DNA from: Pachyseris speciosa
Taxonomy: Eukaryota; Cnidaria; Anthozoa; Scleractinia; Pachyseridae
Reading direction: 5' to 3'
Length of the DNA stretch: 64,000 nt
NCBI GenBank assembly: GCA_016490735.1
Contig: JAEMWC010000077.1
Coordinates: 245,001 to 309,000 of the forward strand
The notes beneath the pieces were generated by a model, which worked only from the letters and a program-made list of their open reading frames with translations, ran no database searches and was not told the DNA's origin. Position numbers and translations under genes: made by a program. The first letter of the stretch is position 1; every line of letters starts with the position of its first letter. Shown piece after piece: positions 1 through 9,048 of this stretch.

Positions 1-714
1 ACTCTGTGTTTATTGCAAGGTTACCATATATCAGTGTCAAAGGAAAATTAAGTGCTTTTGAATCAATCTGTATTTTGATGGACCCAAGATTGCCTCTAAT
101 TTGGTGTCTCCTTGATTTAGCCTTGGATGTGCAGCCAAAAAAAACAAATCAGGATTTGTTTTATCTGAAAAGGGATCTAAAAGCCCTTAGGACTAGACTA
201 TGTCTTCCTTCTTCAACGAAGTTACTGTAGCTGTGCAGGCTAAGCTTGGGATACTGGAAAAGACACTTGCATGTAGAAAGTGTTTTCCATTCATGGCCAG
301 AACTAGGGAAGAATATTGCCAAAAATTAATACATTTTAACGCATAAATGTACAGGATTTTCCAGAATTCTAATAGCCAGGTGTGAGGGTCAGCTATATAT
401 TCTATTTTCAGGATTTTCATTTGTTCTTAAATAGATGTGTTACAAAAACTGTGTTGTGGCATAATAAATAGGCAGTCCCACCTCCCCCAGGTCAAGGACA
501 AGTAAGGGGGCCATGTTAAATGCCTTAGAGGTCACATTTATTTTTAGGGAACTCTTTATGGGTGAAAATATATTTCATGTAATATGTATACTTGAAAGAT
601 AAATTATCTTTTATGAAACCATCCAAAAGACAAGGTGGGGAAGGGGATGGCAAGTTTTGAATAGAAAAGCTCAATGACTATATAGGATACAACCAAAAAA
701 TCCATCAATAATAA
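1..714. other. AT-rich stretch with no gene seen
   Basis: I see no convincing exon. The sequence is AT-rich and its short open frames lack splice context. It lies just downstream of the minus-strand poly(A) signal at 721-726, so it is probably intergenic or the far end of a 3' untranslated region. Confidence 0.5.
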
Positions 715-720
715 TGAAAC

Positions 721-726
721 TTTATT
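721..726 (-). terminator. poly(A) signal AATAAA of the 76-aa gene
   Basis: The plus strand reads TTTATT, which is AATAAA on the minus strand, about 225 bases beyond the predicted stop codon at 950-952. The distance and strand fit a normal 3' untranslated region. This is inferred from the motif only. Confidence 0.45.
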
Positions 727-949
727 TGCACTTAAAAATTACACGATGAGAAAAGGTACTGAAACATTGTCTCATTGTAAAAGTAAAAATAATACTAAAA
801 AATATAATTATATCAGATAATCTTCAATTAAATTTGCCGAGTCAGTAGTCTACTTCATTACAACATTAAAAATCTTGTTCTCCAGATAGCAGCTACAGTA
901 AGAACTTCTGGGTGGGCTAACAAAAATTGAGGTGGGACTATTGTTGAGG

Positions 950-1271
950 TTAAGCTTTCATCGGCCTTTTTCTAAGCCAACACTGAAACGATGATTCTCG
1001 AGAATCCGAACCTATATTATAAGTATCCTCTAAGCGGGTAATGTAAAGATTAATTAAACTTGCAAGTTGTAACTGAGCTTCCTCTAAAAGAATCGATGTA
1101 TGTATCCTTAGAAAGAGCCGTGTTATATAAAGGAAATCGCTCACAAGTTGGCTTCTACCGCATGCATGTGACTGTTTTCTGATTGTTGGTCGATTACCGT
1201 GGAATCGCCCCTGCTGACTGCCCTAAATTGGTCCTGCTGAACGTGTTATTTACATGATCAAAAGCCGCCAT
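950..1271 (-). CDS. Unrecognised small protein, 2 exons, 76 aa
   Basis: Predicted exons are 1271-1198 and 1106-950, with a 91-base GT-AG intron. The donor is CACG|GTAATC and the acceptor CTTTCTAAG|G, and the phases match (phase 2, the split codon gives Arg25). The start ATG sits in AAAATGGCGGC, a YY1-type start context common in housekeeping promoters. The protein begins MAAFDHVNNTF. It has a probable amphipathic helix around residues 29-50 (LLEEAQLQLASLINLYITRL) and ends in basic KRPMKA. There is no signal peptide. The size and helix would suit a small subunit of a larger complex, but I do not recognise the family and assign no function. A poly(A) signal lies 225 bases downstream. Confidence rests on agreement of start context, splice phases and poly(A) signal. 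Confidence 0.5.
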
Positions 1272-1345
1272 TTTGTCCTGAAACCTCACGCAGGCGCAAT
1301 CAAACCGGAACCAGGATTTTCTGGTTCCGGTTTTGGATTCTTCCA
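1272..1345 (-). promoter_or_regulatory. Putative TATA-less promoter with YY1/ETS-like sites
   Basis: Upstream of the 76-aa gene is a GC-richer island. GCCGCCATTTTG overlaps the start codon (YY1-like). An imperfect inverted repeat at 1302-1333 contains ACCGGAACC and GGTTCCGGT (ETS-like cores on both strands). No TATA box is visible. The assignment is motif-based inference. Confidence 0.35.
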
Positions 1346-2203
1346 GAGCGTCCGTTGCCCGTTCAGCTGGATAAGGGTAAAGTAGGCTCTGGGGACGAGA
1401 TTGACTGTGATTTTGCTCCAAATAATATTTTGCTCATGCGTAGTTTTGTCCACGCGTCCAAGCTATTCAAATTCAGTGAAAGATGGCAGATCGTTTCACG
1501 CTTCCTGAAAATAATTATGCCAAAACAAGCTCGGTGATCGAATGATAAAACTATTATTGAACACGTGTTTCGCGAAATATCGTGATTTGTCAGTGTCTCG
1601 CAGATCAGGAGCCCATACCTAGGAGCTTACAACTCCCATACTATGTTACGGCATTTTTACAGACCGATCCATTTTTAGACTATCTTTTCCCGCGAAAAAA
1701 GGCAACGAGGACGGCAACGGCCACGAGAGCGCCACAAAACAACAGTTTTAATGAGCGAAACTCAAAGGCTCTGCACGTGCAGCGGCTTGTGATTGGTCAT
1801 TAGGGTTCCTGCGGGAATCTGATATTGGCGGAAAATTCAATCTAAAAATAAATTGGTCTGTGAAAACGCCTTGACAGAAATATAGGGCAGTTTTACGCTC
1901 CTAGTGACGGGGTCGCAGATAAATTATCTGCCTCAGCCTTCGGCTTCGGCAAATAATTGAACTGCTCGCCACTGACAAATCACGATATTTTGCTCAACCT
2001 CGTCCAATAATTGTTTATTATTCGTTGGCATTTTAATCAAACACTCCCAGCTCTTCCTCTCCGACATTCAAATGTCATTTACATGATGTTCTTTGCTAAC
2101 GACTGACTGTCAATATTGTTTACTTCTTGTCAACTTATCAACTTCTCTTCAACCAATAGCAAAGCTGAACGTATTTTTTTTTATAACACGCCCGCTAGCT
2201 ACC
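1346..2203. other. Unassigned sequence, no gene seen
   Basis: No supported exon. Short inverted segments around 1573-1600 and 1975-1990 (reading ATATCGTGATTTGTCAGTG on one strand) suggest the ends of an old foldback element of about 0.4 kb. Confidence 0.35.
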
Positions 2204-2409
2204 ATGGCATTTGTAAGGCCTCTCACATTTGTTGGCGTGGACACCAGGTAGGTTGTCGGAAAAAATGTCACTACCACGGAGCTAAGCTTAAGTTAACACT
2301 GGGTCTGTTTTTATCTTTTGATTTGGCAGGTGTTACACTGTCTTGATCTCGAAAAGAGACCGCAGTACTTCCTGAGATACTTTCCGCAAAGAGAAAAATG
2401 GGAGCTATG
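2204..2409 (+). CDS. Doubtful exon pair of an unrecognised gene
   Basis: A well-placed ATG (ACCATGG) opens MAFVRPLTFVGVDT and reaches a good donor, CCAG|GTAGGT, at 2247. A good acceptor, TTTGGCAG, precedes 2330-2409, which is open in one frame (LEKRPQYFLRYFPQREKWEL) up to donor CTATG|GTAAGT. The phases do not agree: the first exon ends in phase 2, but the second is open only as a phase-0 exon. Either the ATG is not the true start, or one of the two exons is fortuitous. The following intron would contain the inverted-repeat element at 2482-2731. Confidence 0.2.
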
Positions 2410-2481
2410 GTAAGTGAGACAAAATTTACATTTTCTTTGCACTGAGTAAGACTTTACCTGAAGAGAAAGGTTCAAAATTAC

Positions 2482-2731
2482 GAGGCTTTCCAGGGCAGAA
2501 GCGACAAGCGACATGACTCCAAAAACAGGCGACAATCGTCTCCCAAAACATAACACCGACAACCGACAGAAATTTGGCAGAAAAAGCGCAACAGTTTCGG
2601 AAAGCGACATTTTACTTTCCATTTATCTTTGTTTTCTTTGCGGCAGCGACTTTTGTTCCGAATGAAACAAGCGAAATACAGAGTCAAAAGCGAGCGACAA
2701 AGCGACACCAGACCACCCTTTGGAAGGCCTC
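2482..2731. mobile_element. Foldback/MITE family, copy 1 (GAGGCCTTCC ends)
   Basis: About 250 bases with imperfect inverted ends: GAGGCTTTCC on the left and the complement of GAGGCCTTCCAAAGGG on the right. Inside each end is a GCGACAAGCGACA-like motif. Two further copies occur at 17638-17881 and 45888-46132, and those two are related to each other by the segmental duplication. No ORF is supported, so it is non-autonomous. Confidence 0.6.
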
Positions 2732-3587
2732 AATCACTGGCTCCTGGGTGCCATTGCCTGGTGTGAATATCCATTGCTTTGCGTCGCTTCTTCTGGAATC
2801 AGAACTGACACGAATAGGAAACCACCTAACTCCATTTGGTATACTGGTTTCAAAGAAGCCAACTAAGATATTGTACTTCGTTGCCGGTGTGATAAAATCA
2901 TTCACAGCTCTCTGATTTGAACCGGAAATATTTAAATAAACGGCAACTCCGGTTTCCTAACCGCGTTAGTTGAAATCAAAACAATTTTGTTCCAATCTTT
3001 GGATGGCGTATGTCAGTTGTAATATCATCAACCTTGGTTAAAATTTTCGGGAAATTGAAATGAAAGAAAACAAAATACTTGAGTTGGTTCCTGACGATGT
3101 TCCACACCCATGCAACTGATTTTGTAACAAATAGTATGGTTGTTTAAACATTCGAAAACGAGCAGGCCGTACTTTTCATTCTTGGAATTTTGACTCGTCT
3201 ATCGGCCTTAAAAATGATGGCCGAAGTTAAGAGAACCGGATTAATACACGGAAAAGCAAAGAAAAATTTCTGCTAACATTCAATGCTTTCTCTTAAACTT
3301 AGCGCTGAATTATATCGGCATCACCGTATCGAATTCATGTCTACACTGTGTTTTTTTCCAGCTTTTTTTTGCGTATATTGTTGTCGCTGAAAGCTGCAAA
3401 ATGTAACTGTGTCCCATATGTTTTGGGTTCAGTTCTCAGTTGCCGCAGGTCGGCCTTAAGAATACGGGACTCATGACAAATGACAATAATTCTTGGAAGA
3501 GCATTAATCCGCTTCGGAAAGTTTAAATTCCGAACAACTCGTCCAAAATTAAATCTGAAATTTAGTTCCAGATATATATTAAATCAT

Positions 3588-3589
<2 letters not shown>
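2732..3589. other. Unassigned sequence, no gene seen
   Basis: A 60-codon open stretch ends near 2915 (PFGILVSKKPTKILYF), but no splice sites in phase support it. The rest is AT-rich and featureless to my reading. Confidence 0.35.
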
Positions 3590-3633
<44 letters not shown>

Positions 3634-3665
3634 GAAGTGAGACACGAAAATTTGGTTTATCAACG

Positions 3666-3696
<31 letters not shown>

Positions 3697-5455
3697 GGAT
3701 TCGATTAGCTGACGTTTCGAGCGTTAGCCCTTCGTCGGAGCGAATCGAGGAATTGTGGGTTGTGTATGGTATATATACAGAAAATGGAGCTACGCTATTG
3801 GTGGTAACATGGTAACGTGAAAAACAGGAATAAATTAATTGAATGAAAAGCGCTCGTTGATACCGTGGGGATTAAGAGTGCCAATTTGAAAGATCAGTTT
3901 TTGCTCGAGATTTTTACGGCTTTCCGTGGTACCTTGATGTAGGGAAAGGCCGGAGATTGACATGTGTTGTTTGGAATGGTTAGGGAGATTAAAATGCCGA
4001 GTGACAGGTTTGGATGCGTCTTTGTCATCTTTCTCAACATCACGAAGATGTTCTCGGAATCGGTCACCTAGTCGTCTTCCTGTTTCACCAATGTATAACT
4101 TTTTGCATAATGTGCAGGTTATGCAATAGATAACATTTGCGGAGGTACACGTGAAACGATCAGTGATCTTAACAGATCGCTTAGGGCCCGATATTTTGTC
4201 AGTGTTTTGAATGAAAGGACAAGTTTTGCATCGCGAGCGCGCGCATTTAAAAGTGCCAGGTTGTTCAGTTGTTTTGAATGCGCTTTTAACTAGAAAGTTA
4301 CCTACATTTTTGTCGCGTTTGAATGAAATCAGCGGTGGTTCCGAAAAGATTCTAGCAGTTTCTGGATCATTTTGCAGTATCTTAAAGTTGTTAAGAATGA
4401 TGGCTTTAACTGGGTTATTATGCGGGTGAAATGTGAGGGTGAATGGAATTCTGTCATTCTTTTCCTTTTGTGACGTCTGTAGTGCTGACTGTTGATCAAT
4501 CTGCTGAGCGCGGTGATGGCCCGATTGAACTACAGAATCAGGATAGCCACGTTTCTCGAAAAAATGGCACATTTCCTCTGATTTGTTGGAAAAATCAGAG
4601 TCATCACTACATAGACGTCGAAGTCTAAGAAATTGAGAATAGGGAATGGCGTTTTTGACATGAGATGGATGTGAAGATGAATACAACAAATAACTGTGAG
4701 AATCGGTGGGTTTGTAGTGCACACTGGTACATAAGCCGTTGCCGCTGATAAAAACTTTGATATCGAGAAAGGCCAGGGAAGTTTCCGAAATTTCCCAGGT
4801 ATATTTTAGAGCCGGATGAAAGGAATTGACGGCGGTTATAAATTGATTGATTTCCTCCTTGCTAGACGAAATTGCGCCGATACAGTCGTCAATGTAGCGA
4901 CCGTAGAGTTCAGGTTTAGGACCGTTGTACTGATTGAAGAATTGGTACTCGACGTACCCTACAAAAAGATTGGCGTAGCTAGGTCCCATTTTTGTGCCCA
5001 TCGCTACACCATTAATTTGCTTGTAATAGTTGTCAGCGAAAGAAAAACAGTTAAGTGTTAAAACTAGTTCAGCTAGGCGGAGTAGCGTTTCCGAGCTAGG
5101 TTCCTTGACGGTGCGTTGATCGAAAAAATACTTAAGTGCTTGAAGACCTTCGCCGTTTGGAATGACAGTGTATAGAGATGTAATATCCATAGTGAAAATT
5201 AGTTTGTCTTCGCCGGTGAAATTGAAATCGCGGAAAATTTCAAGTGCGTGTTGACTGTCTTTAATGTAAGATGGCAAAGATTTGACGATGGGCGCCATAA
5301 TCTTGTCTAAATAACTAGAAATGAGTTCGGTAGGGCAACTACAGGCAGAAACGATAGGTCGACCCGGGTTGTTAGGTTTGTGGATTTTGGGTAAAAAGTT
5401 TTGTTTGGGGACTTCCGTTTGATGTTGACAAAACAGTCTTGTGACTCTTAATTGA
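3590..5455 (-). mobile_element. Penelope-like retroelement, 5'-truncated
   Basis: A minus-strand element that includes the ORF at 3835-5298 and continues in frame past its first Met to about 5455, with conserved text such as LPKIHKPNNPGRPIVSA. The 3' flank at 3640-3720 carries a block (GCTCGAAACGTCAGCTAATC on the minus strand) that recurs at 35020, 36120, 29740 and 57465, so it marks this family's 3' end. The N-terminal part of the reverse transcriptase is missing, as is usual after 5' truncation. Confidence 0.88.
3835..5298 (-). CDS. Penelope-like RT with GIY-YIG endonuclease
   Basis: A 487-codon open frame. Reverse-transcriptase motifs come in order: FTMDITSLYTVIP (motif A aspartate), GVAMGTKMGPSYANLFVG (motif B), and YGRYIDDCIG (motif C, catalytic DD in a YIDD context). 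After the thumb region come CARSRCKTCPFI and a Cys-rich linker, then NVIYCITCTLCKKLYIGETG, the GIY-YIG core, followed by RLGDRFREH and a downstream RHFNLPNHS. Penelope-like elements prime reverse transcription from DNA nicked by this endonuclease. The first Met is not the native start, because homology continues upstream. The frame is intact from there to its stop, so the copy is relatively young, but it lacks the N terminus and is unlikely to be autonomous. Confidence 0.88.
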   Translation of the reverse strand: MAPIVKSLPSYIKDSQHALEIFRDFNFTGEDKLIFTMDITSLYTVIPNGEGLQALKYFFDQRTVKEPSSETLLRLAELVLTLNCFSFADNYYKQINGVAMGTKMGPSYANLFVGYVEYQFFNQYNGPKPELYGRYIDDCIGAISSSKEEINQFITAVNSFHPALKYTWEISETSLAFLDIKVFISGNGLCTSVHYKPTDSHSYLLYSSSHPSHVKNAIPYSQFLRLRRLCSDDSDFSNKSEEMCHFFEKRGYPDSVVQSGHHRAQQIDQQSALQTSQKEKNDRIPFTLTFHPHNNPVKAIILNNFKILQNDPETARIFSEPPLISFKRDKNVGNFLVKSAFKTTEQPGTFKCARSRCKTCPFIQNTDKISGPKRSVKITDRFTCTSANVIYCITCTLCKKLYIGETGRRLGDRFREHLRDVEKDDKDASKPVTRHFNLPNHSKQHMSISGLSLHQGTTESRKNLEQKLIFQIGTLNPHGINERFSFN

Positions 5456-6314
5456 ATTCGCCAGTAGAAAAGAAGAAACGGTGATGATAATTTTGAAGGA
5501 AAATAATCATTTGAAATTCAAATAGATGTACTTTGAGATCTACTTTGATGTTTTTCTCGACTTTGCACCCTTCTGTCTCCAGCGAGGGAGACATCGCCAT
5601 GACAACAACTATGTGACATGCATGTTTGTCAGTGATCATCCCACTGCTATCCCAACGGTAAATTTTCATTGCTTATTTGGCTTGTTTTAAAGCTTTCTTT
5701 GCTTTAACGGATAAAATAAATGGTAATTGGTAAATATAACTGTAGTTTCGTTCACGTATGTTCTTTAATTTCCTCCGTAACGTTGAAATACGAAGCCACG
5801 AAGTATCACGGTTCTCGGCGTCGTTATGGAGTACAGTAAAAGCTGAAGTCTGGTTTTATCAACTAAATTGATTGAAAATTCAAAAAATTGCAATTGAATT
5901 TTTCTGGTTTTATGACATCGTAGCATCGCGCATAATCAAACAAGAAACAGACGAACTGTGTCTCAAGAGTTTTGTCCTAGGTTGTAATCATACTTAGCGG
6001 GACACCGATTCTAATAAATTAATGCGATAACTCAATCATAGTCCTTGGCAAAATAACAATTTCCAATTCATTCAGTTCCCGCCGATACTTTTGTCCTTTA
6101 CAGTATGCGAGTATCCCAACAAGAAATAATTAAGAGGCATTATTGATCAAGGGGCTTACCGATAGTTTTGTTTGTCCGTTACAAGTTCCTCTATACTCCA
6201 GCCAGCTGTTTTTGCTTGCGCTGCAAGATATATCAACCCTGGTGCCCTTAAAAGAAATGGAGGCTTCTTTCACGATTAAACTACTCATTATTGTTGTTTT
6301 GTTTTTAATTATAG
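5456..6314. other. Unassigned; probable 5' intron or upstream region of the micro-exon gene
   Basis: No coding exon is supported. The sequence at 6301-6314 (GTTTTTAATTATAG) is a good 3' splice acceptor directly before the start codon at 6315, so a non-coding first exon probably lies in this stretch. I could not place it with confidence. Confidence 0.4.
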
Positions 6315-8319
6315 ATGAAGAAATTCGTAATTCTTGCCCTTGTCGTCCTTGTTGGTAAGCCTGTCTCTCGCATTCCATCAAGTATTTCCTAGTTAGACAC
6401 TAATCTACGGTACAAGTGCTTCCAATCACAGCGAGCCAAAACTAGCATCTCCGATCCGATCCGATCCGATCCAATCCGATCCGATCTCCGGCGGAGATTC
6501 TACAAGTACATGTTGACACTGTAGTTCCTCCTCGTAAGCGCTTCAAAACAGTTTGCAATTACGAGACTATGGACAGAGTAACAATAACAATTATCATTAC
6601 AACATTGCCCAAAATTAACAGCAAACACTAAAATAGATGCCATATAACAGTCAACAATAATCCCCATCAAGACCTTCAATTACTTAAGCGTTATATCCTT
6701 TCGAACTTGACAAGATCGCTCATGATATTAAAACGTTCTTTCAACGTATAGTGTGTCACCTTTCGCCGCTTGGTTTGACTTTACTTCGCTTTGTGATTGG
6801 TTTGCAGTTACAACTCGTGCCACTTCAGTTCTTAACTAAATCATGACTTGCACAAGCTTACTAATTTTCCCGCGCTTTGCTCACGCTGCAGGAAATTATA
6901 GGAAATTAACAATGCACATTAACAACGCGAAAAGAATTTACACAAAATTAACGCGAATTTTCCAAACGTTTAGTTAACACGTCAACTTAATGCGAAATTT
7001 TCGGAACCAATGTCCCCATAACTTTATTTTACGCGAATTTGCTGCAATACAAATCAAGGCGGCTTGGAAATCCCCATAGATGTGGCCGTGCAGTGGGACT
7101 AGGATGGACGGAAATGGAAATTTTAGGAAAAAAGAGTGAAGACGTTAGTTAGCTATCCCCTCGGGAAAACGGATTAACACGAACGAGACCAGTCGAAAGA
7201 TATTTTGAACTCAATTCTTATAAAGAAAACTGTCAGATAGTGACTCCCAGGTGTTGATGGAGGAGCTATGAGTTATTGAAATAAAGGTTCTGTAAAATAA
7301 CAATGATGTAGAAAAGTATGATTTGAATTAACATCGCCGTAAATTAAGATGCATTAAATTAACGCAATTTTTTTAAACCACGTTAATAAAATGCATCGTT
7401 AATTTTCTATAATAAGGTACCTCAAATTCTGATTGACTGATTAAGCTGGTTACACACGAGCAAGTTTTCCTTGACAAGTTTTGACTTGACAAACCTTTTT
7501 TGCTGGTGTGTAAAGAAAAACCTGACAAGTGCACTTGTTCAAAAGCTGGCATGCTAGTTGTTGAACAAGTGCATTTGCCAAGGAAAAACGTAGCGGAAAA
7601 TGAGCGGAACTCGCTCGTTTGTATGGGTCAACAAGGAAAACTTGTCGAGAACATTGTCGTCCGCTGTCAAAGAAAACTTGTTCATTCGTTCACACCGGCA
7701 AATAAAACTTGTGAAAGTAAAACTTGTCAAAGAAAACTTGTCGTTCATACATGAGCCAAAGGAAAATTGTCAATGACACTTGTCAAGGAAAACTTGCTCG
7801 TGTGCAACCAGCTTTACGCTGTTCACGTCTGTTGTGATTGGTCTCTGGTAGCACCGTTGCTCAGTAGCACAGTAATAAAAACAGTTACCGTAAGGTATTT
7901 AGTGGATTGACTAACTTTCTCCTTATTTATGTAGCTTACATGGTTGAACAAGGTGCGGCCAAGAAAACAACAGCAGGTAATTGAGTCACCTCGTTATTTC
8001 ACCGTGGTTCCCACAAACATCTTTGCTTCTATCTTATCGTTTGATCGTCTGCCGCTAATCCTGCAAATTTATTATTAGGATGTGAGATGTTCCTAGAAGT
8101 GTCATCTTCTGTAGTTCAGTAATTTTGATGTCACCCGGGATTTGTTTGATGTGTTTCTCCAAGCCCTTTTTTTATTAGTCCCAGTGCTCCAATCACCACT
8201 GGAATCGTTGTGGCCATTATTCTCCACTTTCGTTCAAGTCTTTATATTTTGATAGCTTTTTAGTAACTTTACCTGAAGTGTTCTTTTCAGTGGAGATGGA
8301 CATGTGAATAAGTAGGCAG

Positions 8320-8355
<36 letters not shown>

Positions 8356-8396
8356 AAATAACATTTTCTGTCATCATTATTAGTATTACTATCATG

Positions 8397-8442
<46 letters not shown>

Positions 8443-8969
8443 CTTTGCTTTTCCTGTTTCCCAATCCCGAGGAAAAAAATCCCTTCCCTCAACAGTTTGA
8501 AAGAATCCCACAATTATTTATCTTTCGCAACCGCAACTTACGAGGACCCTTACACAGTAATGGATATTTTTCTCTGTGAAGGATGTCCAAAGCTAACAGG
8601 TTTTTGTACATGACACTGAGTAATGTTGTCATGTACGTTTTCCCGGCTTAACTTTAATTTGAAAATTTTAATTGTATTTTGTTTTTATTTACATCTCTTC
8701 TATTCTTTGAGCTCGTTCTTTCTTTCTTCGTTTATTAGGAGCTTTATTTTTCCACGTCTTCGATCTTAGAACGGTATTTTCCTCCAACCCTGTCTGGACC
8801 TGATCACGTGACCTGTAAAAACAGCAATACCACAGAGAGGGCGGGGTTTGTCACAGTAATATTTTCTTGACTTGCCACCCCACTCTGCCATCAATTTTTT
8901 TACCACCCAGATTTTAGGTGGTCACGTGATCAGGTCCAACCAGAGTCTCTCTCTCGCCAATAAGGGATG

Positions 8970-9048
<79 letters not shown>

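Noticed and set aside
3835..5298. A host GIY-YIG nuclease gene
   Set aside because: The RT motifs upstream in the same frame and the repeated 3' block make it a Penelope-like retroelement.
8217..8579. Asp-rich and Ile-rich ORFs on both strands
   Set aside because: They are translations of the (ATC)n and (ATT)n microsatellites.
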